A program made the translations under genes and the position numbers. Of a stretch of 64,000 nt of DNA, positions 12,850-25,842 are shown piece by piece (position 1 is the first letter of the stretch; every line of letters starts with the position of its first letter). This stretch comes from Dermacentor variabilis (taxonomy: Eukaryota; Arthropoda; Arachnida; Ixodida; Ixodidae), in contig NC_134574.1 of assembly GCF_050947875.1 (NCBI RefSeq), forward strand, positions 110,347,969 to 110,411,968, read 5' to 3'. The notes beneath the pieces are model-generated. The model had not been told where the DNA came from. It saw only the letters and a list, made by a program, of their open reading frames with translations, and did not search any database.

Positions 12850-13022
12850 GTTTTGGATTTTATAATGCATAATATAAGTGTTTCTCTCCGCATGTGCGTT
12901 GTTAAATCTTTCCGTGTGTGCATTTTCAAACCCTGCTTTCTGCTGCAGTGCGGATGCAGCCTGCATTCTTTACTCATGTGCAACTTGGGCTCCTTTAGCA
13001 CCACATGTTTATGTGATTGCAT
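12850..13022 (-). pseudogene. Possible C2H2 zinc-finger remnant (weak)
   Basis: The reverse frame reads LHMSKECRLHPHCSRKQGL, then KMHTRKDLTTHMRRE. This recalls the helix end and linker of C2H2 fingers (S-x-L-K-x-H-x-R, H-M-R-x-E), but the Cys pair spacing is wrong and no second finger can be aligned. Chance similarity is quite possible. Confidence 0.2.
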
Positions 13023-13151
13023 GTAGTAACATTTTCATATCTGCTGTCTTAACATTTAACCGCGTCGTGACTACACTTGCATTCGCTCCAAGGAAGGACA
13101 GTCCTCCATCCGAAATATCAGCAAAAATATATGCCATAACGTTAGTCTTTG

Positions 13152-13155
<4 letters not shown>

Positions 13156-13188
<33 letters not shown>
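13156..13188. repeat. (TA)n microsatellite
   Basis: About 16 TA units, followed by an impure GTGTGTGCGT tract to about 13220. ORFs crossing it (for example 12878-13267, reading Ile-Tyr repeats) are artefacts of the satellite. Confidence 0.95.
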
Positions 13189-13191
<3 letters not shown>

Positions 13192-13373
13192 TGTGTGCGT
13201 TTATGTGTGTGTGTCTAACACAGAGGGAGCACTTATCGAAACCCGTGTAGTAGCTAATAGAGGGTGAGTACAATAAAAAAAGAAATGCAATGTGAATCCA
13301 GTTCTGGCGGCAGATGCAATTCAAGCAATTCACTCTTCCCAATGCAATACAGTATGGTAGGCATTACCCTGTC

Positions 13374-15428
<2,055 letters not shown>

Positions 15429-16673
15429 TCTATGTAAGGTAGACAACTAAGGTAGGTAGATGTCAAGATACCTTGATACTTACGCGTTTGCTTGTTTACT
15501 TTTCCGGGTGACCATTTCTCAGCCTTTAACGGACGTTATCGCTTAGCCAATGACGCAACTGAACGCTTCGAAAGTTTCTCGAATGTTATTGATGGGGCTA
15601 TCTACTGCCTTGTGGCAGCGAACATTCTGTAAACCGGTTGCATGTATGCGCGTGGTGAACTTTGTTGCGCTTTATGGAAGCACCGCGGGTACCAGTGGTT
15701 TCTTTGGAACCTTTGATGCTCAGGTATTATGCTACAATACTGGTCCCATGGTGCTAAACTAGGCTGCCTATTCTCTAACAAAGTCCTCGCGGCGTCGTTG
15801 AAGCCAAACTACACATGGCACAGCTCGTCATCAACGTTTCAATGGCTTAAGGTTTAGATCCCCTTTTGAAAGCCTCGAGCCAAGTCCCTGCATCGTCGGA
15901 CAATGCTCCGCGGAAGACGGGTAGTCTTCTTGGATATTGCAGTACGACGGCTGCAGGCAATGCTCAGTCGGTCAACGTGGCTGTTGAATTCGCAACCGTC
16001 TTCCTGGCCAACTGAGATAGACGCCCTGCTCCAGGGGAAGGTTTTGTGTCCTTCGGTTCACCCGATGGTGACAGGCGAAGTTGGTGTTGTGTTCAGGTTT
16101 GCGTTTCACGGGTGCGTACGGTACACGAACGCTAAAAGCAGCTTCATCAGATGTCACGTTGTTGTAGCGGTTAAAATGCACTGTTGCACACAACTAAAGT
16201 CACGAAGCTAATAGTTTCTCCGGCGAATTAGGGCCTACCACAACAACACTTGCTGCAATGACGTCGGCGAGTGCCCTCTTGGACCATTTAAATCTGTTTT
16301 CGACGTGATACGCGCAGGCTATTTATACTTGACTCTTCGAATCTTCCAGCGCAATCGCTGGTGCTCATTGGCTTTGAAATGTGCAGCACCGTTCCAGTAG
16401 TTCCTGCATTCTTATCACAAAAGTTTCAGTGACAACACAAGAGAACACTAAAACAATCTAGAATGCTCTGATAAATGCCGGAGCTTCAAGTGCCAAGCGA
16501 TAGCGTTTAAAACTTGCTAGCCAGTGAAAAGCGATCACGAGAAAAAGATAAACAAGTGACGTGTCAAAATTAGTTAGGTAAAATCCCAACCAAAGACCGT
16601 GTTCAAAATAGTAAGTCAAACTGAATTTAGAACTACACATGGCAATGTTGATGATGCACAATTTAACGACCCT
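15429..16673. other. Unassigned stretch
   Basis: Nothing recognised. ORFs at 15903-16211 (+, 102 codons) and 16458-16718 (-, 86 codons, partly hydrophobic) have no supporting start context, splice sites or family signature. Confidence 0.35.
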
Positions 16674-17600
16674 AGTGATTTGGTCTGTTGCTTCGAGAAG
16701 ATCAAGTAGTGGTGGCAAGGCTACGACATTAAACGAAAGCGAACCAACTGAGAGATATTACTTTGTTACGTTAAGGCGCAATCGCTTATGACATGATGTA
16801 AAGGCGATGATTCAATGCTTGCTAACACTTTTGCTTTCCTCGGTTCTTTAGAAAAGAACAATGGCGGAAAAGAATGTCACTTTATTGACGACAATGCTAA
16901 GTGTTAGCGCGGATGTTTATAGCAGAAGAAGGAGCCCTTACTCTTTGAGTCACTTCTTAGTGAGCCAAGCCGAGACACCTTATGCGCTTTCCGACACGCG
17001 CCATCTCTAACTTACGGGTCTGTGCATGTCTGTGGTATGCGCAAGAACCTCCTGCGTGTAGGAGCGCCTGCAAACGTTTCAAATAATGTAAAAGACAGAG
17101 AACGGCTTGTTTCTTCATCGAGTGAAATAGTGAAATAGTGAAATAGTGATTGGCTATGTTGCTTGGAGAGGATCAAGTAGTGGCAGCAACGCCATGACAT
17201 TAAGCGAAAGCGAACCAACTGAGAGGCATTACTATGTTACGTTAAGCCACGATCGCTGATGACATGAAGTACCGATTATGAGTCAATGCTTGCTCCCACT
17301 CGTGCTTTCGTCGGTTCTTCAGAAGAGAATAAGGGCGGAAAAGAATGTCAGGTCACTGACGTAAATACTCAGTGTTAGCGCGGGTGTTTATAGCAGAAGT
17401 AGCAGCCCTTACTTGTTGAGTCACTTCTTAGTGAGCCAAGCAGAGACACCTTATGCGCTTTCCGACACGCGCCATCTCTAACTTACGGGTCTGTGCTTCC
17501 TGCGTAGTGCGCAAGAACCTCCTGCGTGTGGAAGCGCGTGGAAAATCTGAAATATTGTAACTGACAGAGAACGGCTTGTTTCTTTATTCGAGTGAAATTA
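16674..17600 (+). repeat. Tandem duplication of a unit of about 470 bp
   Basis: Copy A (about 16674-17130) and copy B (about 17145-17600) match almost throughout. Shared stretches include AGCGAACCAACTGAGAG (16737 and 17206), GCGCTTTCCGACACGCGCCA (16984 and 17457) and AACGGCTTGTTTCTT (17101 and 17570). Divergence is modest, with several substitutions and small indels. Between the units sits a short TGAAATAG repeat (about 17121-17149). No ORF is conserved in both units. Confidence 0.85.
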
Positions 17601-20600
17601 CGAAAATTTAGGAATCGCACTCCTTTTTTTGACGTCCATGCTTGAACTAGAAGTGTCGCTGTTCCAATCGAAAGACGATGCATTCAGTGCAATAGCAAAT
17701 TAAGACGAGTAGCCAGTGTGATTCGTAGCTTTGTTGGCTGTAAAAGTCCTGTAAACATTCCCTGACTTACTAATTTATCAAGCACGATGTCAGACGCCCA
17801 CGGGCAAACAGGAATGCTTTTCGGTCGACGACCGAGGGCACCCGAGGTCAGATCGCGGGTGTTAGGGATCCTTCCTATCGCGCGCGAGAAGCCGCCTCCG
17901 CACGAAGCCACCATCCTTCTCGGCTGACCGTCGCTTGCTTTCTTTCCCACCGACAATTGGACTTTATATGGATCACGGTGACGCCGAATACTTATTGGCT
18001 CGTCATTTGACATATGCGTTTCTTGCATGTTAAGTAATTGGGGAGTGACGTGTTTAAAGCTGATGGTGCACATAAAGGGAGTGGTGCTACGAAGACACCT
18101 CAACGTCTAAAACAAATGGACGAGCGGAAGAAGACACCGATGAAAAGCCTCGCGCGCGAGATCTTATGCGCCGTAGAAAAAAAATACAAAGCACGAAATG
18201 ACCACAAGGGAGTGTACACGATAGTTTGAGGTAGGAGAAGAGGAAGAAGAAGATGTGGGAGAGAGAGACTCTGGAACTGCGTGGTTGTGCTCGGAAGCAA
18301 AAGAGCACCGGAGAAGTCAACGCCATTCGGGAGCGGGATTGAGCTGTCGGGCGATGGGCCCAAGCTTCTAGACTCCTACTGGCAGAAGCTGCACTGCAGA
18401 ACCTCCTGAGCTAACCTCCTGAGCCAGTACAAGATACCACCATGTGACAACCTGGGGTTCGCTCAAGGAGTGACCGGTACCTTCCGTCGACGACTTCTCG
18501 ACGTTCTTCACCTATACGGCAATGTGCCCGAACTATTGGTGAGGGAGCCGGACCCGCCATCGTTCGCTTTCTTTGATCACTACTTGTTTGTGGCAGTCTT
18601 TATTTGTGTTTTCTGTGGAATCAGATATGAACTGCCATATTCCTCCGCAAGTAGTAAATACCTCAAATAAATCAAGAATGCCCGCTTATGCTACTTGTAA
18701 CACATTAAAAGAAACCTTTGGGCCCACCCTCCAAAGAGTAACAGGGACTCTGTTTAATTCTGACCTAACCCGACCATGTCGGCTACTTTCTGCATTTGAA
18801 GTAAAATTCAATTCTTATTTCCTCTTTAGCCCGTGTAATAGGATCTGAAGAAGCTTTATTCATAATGTTAACATGACGCTTATTCTCGGCGCTGCATATT
18901 TGTCCGCTATCGATTATGCTGAAAATCCACACTGCAGTTTAGGCACAAATATTGTCTTCTGAAGTGTTTTTTTTTTCAATAATCTAATTAATTCTTTCTT
19001 GCTGGCCGAGGTTGGGATTCAACTTAAACATTTCATTCCTCTTTGAATTGAAACTAAAAAAAAATAGACAATCTGTATAACAGGCACGCTCTTTGCCTCT
19101 TTTCTTTTATGAAATACCATGAACCCGTGCTCACCTTATGACACCCGCAGTTCTTAAAGCTATGTTCAGGCACCCCTATTCGCTTCCTTTAGGAATGTGG
19201 TAAAGGACAATGATTCCCTGCCGCTTTTCTTAGAAGCAGTGTGTGGCATATTGTTTTAGAGCGCGAGGCTCCATGACAAAAGTCGCTGAATTATTCTATA
19301 GAGGTCTACGCTCTCTCTCTCAGGTAGATACTTGCTGGTCTGGCATAGCATTTTTACGCAGAATGTCTTCGTCTATTCCTTCTTTTATATTTTTAAGTGG
19401 CATTGGGAGTGACAGCAAAAATCGCCTTCCTCGTGCTCGGTGGTCCTGTAAACTATTAACTGCATAGTGTCGTGAATACCTACGCATGTATAGTACACGC
19501 CACCGTAATTGCTAAAACACACCTTATTACAATCTCTTTCCGGCTGTAACTTGTCATCTGATTATTTGAAAGGGCGAAAGAACGTTCTTGCTTATATTAT
19601 ACGAGTGGAACGCGGCGCGATTATTTCAAACCTTTCTCCAAGCCACACAGCCGCTCACAAGAGTACACAGGCCACGATTGTGACCCGTAGATACACACTA
19701 ATTGTCGCATCGCAGCAGAAACCATGACATTATAGATTTGAACTGGCGCCCACGTGATGAGAAAAAGTGTCGCTACATCATTACAGCTAAACGGATTTAC
19801 GAACCAGCTGCACTAGCGGGTTGAACCCGTTGAACAAAGTTGGAGATACTGTTAGGCAGCGTCAGCTCGCTATCCAGCACTCTCGTCAGGTCCTCGATCG
19901 TGCTTATCTATTTCAATTATTAGTCGAACTCCCCCGTTGCCGAAACTTCACGCAGCATACAGAGGTCCTGTTCAGTCGTGAAACACCTTTTGCGTTGTTT
20001 GGCATATAGGTGAGCCAGCGCCACGTTTTAACACATGCAACTGCTTGTCTTGACGGTGGCCGCAAAGTTTGTTTCTCAAAAACGCTGGTCCGCTGCGCGC
20101 ACCCCACTGCGGAAAGGAGACAAGCCTGCAACGGCGTGCAACGGTCCGAAACGTAAAACACTCGCCGCCCCGGCTTATAGCGCATGCGCTGAAGCGTCTC
20201 CGCTCACCTTCTGCGCCAACTGGGCAAAAATCGGCTCAGCTATAACTCTCGATTGTGTGCCCACTAAATCCACTACACACATACAACACGTAACAATCAC
20301 ATATATGCATTCCTCGCGTGGTAGATGCACCCGTGCCCACCATGCGACCCATGACGATAATATATGCATTCCGCTGGTTTAGTCCATATTGAGAGGGCTT
20401 ACAGTGGTAACAATAAAACGTTGTGGTGTCTGGATGAGTAGAACTAGAGATATTATCTTAGCGAATAACGATGCAGAAACGTGAATTTGAGTGTTCTCGA
20501 GTACCATACACAAGTCTCGAACTGCGCTCGCATCTTTCACGCCACTACCGGATATCGATAAACCGAAATGTTCATTGAGAGCGCCTTTATGCAGGATATC

Positions 20601-20784
20601 CGCACACAAAATAGAGACGGTCATTTTTTTGCGGTAATGAAAAATCGACGTTTCTTCTTTATATCTATAATGCTGACGACTGTGCAATAGGAAGAAAGTC
20701 AAATCAAAATTTACATATCATCATAATCTTGCTCTGGGGTCCTATAACGCAAAACTGTTCCAATATGTTTTTATTCCAATCTCC
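17601..20784. other. Unassigned stretch; 18050-18620 may be an LTR or leader scrap
   Basis: Between 18050 and 18620 the DNA is more GC- and purine-rich than its flanks and contains a 13-bp tandem (CTAACCTCCTGAG-like, about 18396-18424). The composition is like a retroelement LTR or 5' leader, but no primer-binding site or second copy is found. The rest, including the 115-codon ORF at 20035-20382, is not recognised. Confidence 0.3.
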
Positions 20785-21750
20785 TTATGTCAAATTTGCG
20801 TAACCGCCGACGCAAGCGTCGGGCGGTGACCCAAAGTGTTGTCTGAAGAGACCAATCAACCGCTTTCCTCGATCATAGGAGGTCATTTTTGTTTGCTTGA
20901 AAAACAAATAACGTTGCCTACATTTAGCGGCTTGCCGTATCTAATTGGCTGACAAGAGGCGAGAAGCACACGAAAGTGGAAAGGGATTTGATGGGGCCGA
21001 ACTACTGTACTGAAAATCGATAAGCGGATGAAGAGCGTGGTGCCGGCGTCTGCGATTGGTGCGCTTTCCCTCACTTAGTTTGCGGTGGCTGGTAGAAAAT
21101 CGCGGCGGCATGCAACGGAAGCTTAAGAATGACACTACAACGGATCCTTAATAAAGAAGCTTTGGTAAAACGAGGTCGTAAACGTGCCGAAAGTGCTCGA
21201 AAACGTTACACGGCCACGCAAGAAGTTTTATTACACGCAAATAAACCCATGCTCTTCGGCAGGTGCGGGTAGCCAGTGCCTGAGGGATTGCGGCAGCCAT
21301 CTTTTATTCCTTTCGGAACAGGGCAGACTGCGGCTATTCAGAAGAATATTCAGTTTAGTTCGGCATATTATGCATCTTTAACACGTACACCTCACTTTGA
21401 CGCGGTGAGTTTTCGCGGCTTTGTGACGTCGCGTGAAGGGCAGATGAAGTGGGCGCAGTCCGAACACTCATGACAAATAGCCGAGGGCTAATGTTGAGAA
21501 GGCGTCGAATCAGAAATAACTATATTTCTTTGTTCGGTCAAATTATGTATAATCAGTGTGTACACGTCATATCAGATGGGGAGCTATCGCGGTTTTTGGG
21601 ACATCGTGTGACAGACAGGCGAATTGGGAGTGGTGCAAAAAAGTTTTCGACCGATCACGGAGGGCTGATTGCAGAATTGGAATAGAAAAGTTAAGAATAG
21701 TTTTACGTTACAGCGCCCCTGCACACCAGAAATAACATTTTACGAATATT
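20785..21750 (+). repeat. Interspersed repeat X, copy 2
   Basis: Collinear with 5270-6830 but without the 600-bp middle segment. It carries the same ends: GGGCGGTGACCCA near the left, and GGAGGGCTGATTGCAGAA with CAGCGCCCCTGCA near the right. The internal AGTTTTATTACACGCAAATA block is well kept. No coding frame is shared with copy 1, which favours a non-coding mobile element. Confidence 0.6.
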
Positions 21751-22259
21751 CCAATAAAGGTGCCCCTTAAGTTCTCGAGACTCCGTATATTCACAGACTA
21801 CCATGTCTATTTTTGGCAACATCAGTAAGAAAGGTGCACAACCAAGAGAGCTACGTGTTGGACACGGAACCTAACTGCAACCCAGTTAAACATTAAGGAA
21901 AACATGAAACGCATTAAGGCTCTATGTATACTCTTTTTATAGCCTTTTTATACAGTGATGGTGCCATGTGGCTTACTTATGGTAATTAGCATTCTTTGCC
22001 TACTCGAGCACGTCTTTCATCTATCTATCAACACATCTATCTATTCTATGGATATGTCGATCTAACACGTTACGCTTACGCAGTCACCCAAGTTGTCTGT
22101 CTGCTTGTGCCTCTAGGCGTGTATCGTGTCATGGCCACGCTCCCATTTTTGTTGCGCCCTCTATTCTGACTCACTGGCCCTTCAACTCGCCGTCCACGAC
22201 GGCAAAGTGATCCTCAATGCCTGGTGTCGGATTACCCACGCAACTGTGAAATATTGGCT
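21751..22259. other. Unassigned stretch
   Basis: No gene or repeat family recognised. A short impure CTAT repeat occurs at about 22019-22048. Confidence 0.4.
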
Positions 22260-24140
22260 AGAATAAAATGTTGTTCTGCATTATAATTACCTACTGTTTC
22301 CATGACGTTAAAATGGCGACATTTACAAATGTTTAGCCTTGATTTTGTGCCTCGAAGTGAATTGGGAATAAGCAAGCATAGTTGTTTTTTTTTCGTAGCA
22401 CAAAAATAGTGGTGTTTTTCGGGAACAGTATTTTAAAGCGTGAAGGACGACTAGGTTTCCTAGCTAGCGTTACTGAAGCTACCTAAATATTACAAAATTT
22501 CGTGACGATCATTACATCTGTTGAATAGAAGTGAGGTCAGGAAGACGGTGCACTACCACATTAATCGTATGCTAATCGCATTAACGTCAACAGTAGTCAC
22601 GAGATGTATTCTGCCATACCCTTAAAAGAATACGTTGTTTCTTACATAGGTTTTTCTAAATTTAGCTTTGACACCCTTAATATGGCAGTTGATGTGCCAT
22701 TTGTCGCGTAATACGTGTTCCTAACTATCAACCTGTGAGCGGCTACACAAAATCTTTCACAATATTGGAAGGCTACGGCGAAGTCCAACTTTGTCCAAAG
22801 GAAACACGTTGTGCAAATGTTAACGAGTTCTCAATATGTACAATTATGAACAGAAGCACAGAGTTGGACTGCTGGCAGCGTTAGAGATTTCGGTCTCTAG
22901 TAGCAGGTGGATTTCAAGCTGATAAATTCTTGTCGATATAACTGCAGGTTAAGGAAGACACCAATAAATGAGACCAAAATTGATGGCGTTGACGGTATGG
23001 CAGCAGATGCATAACGACATTGTAACGACGATGAGAGTTTTTCGGTAACAGTGTAATGCTTGCAAGCTCAGTGTGTGTTGAAGGATCAATGCAGTGAGTG
23101 TGTAATGACGATTGAATGACGACCAAGCCATGACAACAGTGCATGGCGAAGCTGGAGTGACGACAGTGGAAGTAGAATGACGACATCACGGCAGGGATAT
23201 GACGACGAATGCGTGACGGCTTTATTAGGAGAATGGCTTGTCCACTATCACGTAAGGAGAATCATGACTAAACTCGAATGATGACGAAAGAATGACCAGG
23301 AAGGCATCAGGAACACGAACCTAATAGCATCATCTAGTCCAGAACTTTGGGCACTGGGTCTGCGGAAGAGTCTATGTAGACGCATTCGTAGATAAATGTA
23401 CAGACTGATAGGTTACGACAGCATGGCCACGATGTAAGAACAACTAGGACATGAGAGAAACAGCATAATCACCATTGAATGAGAAAACCATGATTTTGAT
23501 TGCGCGAGGAAAAAATTATGTTCATAGCTCGATCACAGGCCGGTCGGTTGCTAACATCTGTTTCACGACTAGTTGAATGTGCATAGGCGTAAAAGTGAAC
23601 TGAAGAGAACGAAAACTGTATCTGCAACATGTGACAAGATTCGCCAACATATTGTGCGAATGCTACCGCTATTTTTAGAAGTGCGTCTTTGTTCGCAAAG
23701 CTTCGAAGAGGGGGCTCTATTTACCGTGCTGACTATTTCGGCGGTCGCTTTGAATATTCAGAACACAAAAGCTTCGGCTGTGAAGCATCGGTCTGCTCAA
23801 AGTTAGCTAACACGGACATTGTACATTGAGAAAGCATAGTCTCCTGGATGGTCAACAGTAGAAGCGCTACGTCAAATATAGGCCGTAGTGTAGATATCAC
23901 GTGCCAAAGCGTCTATGACGAATCTACGCTCCCTGTGTGGGAACAGCACTGTCCAATTTCCGGAATTACGTAGAAAATCAATAGTTGTTTTGCACTATCG
24001 ACCATAACAAGGCTACATCATTATTAAGCGGACTCTTTTGACCGAACTGTATTGAACAAAACTAACAGGACATATAATTGCGGCACTACTCCGAACACAG
24101 CAAAATAAAGAGGACCTTGTGCAATGTTTTCATCCATTTT
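22260..24140 (+). repeat. Third partial copy of the duplicated segment
   Basis: It matches the reverse complement of about 63110-61380, and its last 700 bp also match 1-600. A segment at about 23945-24030 is absent from the other copies. In all three copies the frame around VSATxxKIRQxI and LPLFLEV remains readable (150-270, 23610-23680, and 61740-61690 reversed). Beyond about 24140 similarity is lost, and the five-exon gene starts 1.6 kb further on. Confidence 0.7.
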
Positions 24141-24479
24141 GTAGGCATATAGGCAATTGTATGCGCGGCCAATCGTGTTATCGTTATTAGGGTTATCTTT
24201 CAACATATTACTGTGTTTTCAAGCATTGCAAGCACCGGAGATCTCATAGTCAATCAGCAATCAATGTCTTAGTCGTCATTCTGAGAAATTACTTACATTT
24301 TGAAGCTTCAAAATGTTTTCACCTTCTGGTAACGTGTTCACTAACACAACCACACTACTTCATCAGAGGGCGCCGCTATACCACGTTATTGCAGGAAAAA
24401 ATGACTCGCCTTCGCGGCCCTGCGAAAATGGATGTCCAGCTAACTTTTGAAAAGCATCACTACAACTGCAGAGGGGTGC

Positions 24480-24800
24480 ATGGAATGCTTAACTGCTCAA
24501 TTGCTCCTGTAGTGGATTATCCGGCCAGAGGAGAATGTGAAAATGCGGATTTTCCCTTTGCTTGAATTCCATGGGAATATGATCAGCGGCAGTGCTGCGC
24601 TCGTGTTCCTGTTGTGTTTCGTTTTCCTTTACCGCTTCTTGTATTGCTGCCGCTCCGGCTGTCCCAACTATGCGCTGCCTAAGCACATCATTGCTGCAAC
24701 AGCGCTGAAATCTATTGCTAGGCTGGTTATCTTCTATATGAAAGGCTAGTGACGTCACTCGCCGCAATGCGAGGTGCCGTAACCGCTGCATCTTGCGCAA
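24480..24800 (-). pseudogene. Possible Helitron Rep (HUH) remnant
   Basis: The 103-codon reverse frame ends with MEFKQRENPHFHILLW followed by PDNP. This resembles the EFQxRGxPHxHxLLW segment of Helitron helicase-like Rep proteins, where the two His form the HUH metal-binding motif. Upstream residues (FQRCCSNDVLRQRI) and the Glu/Gln-rich middle are not diagnostic. Only one motif supports the call. The frame ends at a stop just downstream and no helicase domain is found nearby. Confidence 0.4.
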
Positions 24801-25680
24801 GTAATGTTTACCAGGAAAAGTATACAGGAAGCGCTAGGGGCTTGGCATCGTTAGTTGGAGCACCTTGCCATCAGATATGTGGCAAGGATGCTTGTTTCGT
24901 TCTTGTTTTTTTTATCGAAGGGAATGCTGTGCTTTGTGTTGTATGCGTGATACAAAAGTTGTTGGAACTTGTGCTTCGTTCCACGCCTCGAAAGAGGCCC
25001 ATCAACTAGAGGAGCCTCAGTGTCAAATTATTATTCTTCAGCACATTCGGCTTGTTCTAAATTATGTTCCAGATAATAAAATTTATCTCCCATTGCAACC
25101 TATTGAAACAAGTAACAATGTCATGTCCATCAAACTCTGCGTAGATACATACGTTCGATGTGTTTGCCATAATGTACCTCTATTTCTAGAAAACAAGAGT
25201 ATCCTGTTCGCGCCGTCACATAAACGTGTAAAACAGAGTAATAGCGGAGAATTTTACTTTCAATTGGACAAAAACGGTAAGCCTTTAGAATAACACGGTT
25301 AGAGACAGAAAACACGTATTCCAAATTTATTGCCTGTCACAGAAATGCGCATGCTAATCTTGACATGTTCGTTAGCAATACACCTGCGTTAAATCTAAGA
25401 ATATGCGCATGAAAGACGTCCCTTGGTTTGATGGTAGGAAAAAGGCACGAGCACATACGTCTGTTAACCTTTCGCGAATTGTCGCAAAGTCAAAACAAGT
25501 GAAAAAAAAGCAGTGGCAGTGTTAAAGTTCCAGGAATGATTATTGAAACTATTTCAATTGCTGTTGAAAGCAAAAATGAACAACAAATAAAGCGAGAAAT
25601 GATGACGCAGATGGCTTCCATGGCGTTCGTACAGTGTTTCTTCGAATTATGAATATTGATGCGCTTGCAGTGACTCAGGA
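24801..25680. other. Unassigned upstream region of the five-exon gene
   Basis: It contains a 142-codon ORF (24865-25293, +) with many Cys near its start and no recognisable domain. Nothing links it to the gene that starts at 25747. Promoter elements other than the TATA box are not identifiable by eye. Confidence 0.3.
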
Positions 25681-25687
25681 AAAGGAC

Positions 25688-25694
25688 TATAAAT
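25688..25694 (+). promoter_or_regulatory. TATA box of the five-exon gene
   Basis: TATAAAT lies 59 bp upstream of the exon 1 ATG. A transcription start about 30 bp downstream (near 25718-25724) would leave a 5' untranslated leader of only about 25 nt. No other TATA-like motif sits at a comparable place before this ATG. Confidence 0.5.
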
Positions 25695-25746
25695 ACGCTC
25701 TGTAAAGCTTAGGGGAAACCGCACAGCCAGGTTGTAGAGTTCAGTC

Positions 25747-25842
25747 ATGGCCCACTCTATCAAGACTTTTGCTTTCGTGTTGAGCCTCATCGGTCTGTCT
25801 ATGGGAGGCGATCATACTCCGGAGTCGCGAAGATTGCCACAG
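25747..25842 (+). CDS. Exon 1: start codon and signal peptide
   Basis: Thirty-two codons from ATG to a CAG|GTAAGG donor, phase 0. The ATG follows a TCAGTC stretch and lies 59 bp downstream of a TATA box. It is the first ATG after the inferred transcription start. The encoded N-terminus has one basic residue, about 12 hydrophobic residues and a Gly-Gly near the likely cleavage site, followed by hydrophilic residues (DHTPESRR). This is the usual layout of a secreted-protein first exon in arthropods. Confidence 0.72.

Larger units (their letters stand above)
10767..13150. other. Unassigned stretch
   Basis: Apart from the hairpin at 11414-11450 and a weak zinc-finger-like frame at 12768-13022 (-), nothing is recognised. 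The segment 11190-11345 is more GC-rich than its surroundings and could be a scrap of an LTR, but there is no proof. Confidence 0.3.

Noticed and set aside
13142..13342. ORFs with Ile-Tyr repeats on both strands
   Set aside because: They are translations of the (TA)n microsatellite and its flanks; there is no domain or start context.
24865..25293. 142-codon ORF upstream of the five-exon gene as an extra exon
   Set aside because: It ends at a stop before the TATA box, no donor or acceptor links it to exon 1, and no domain is visible.
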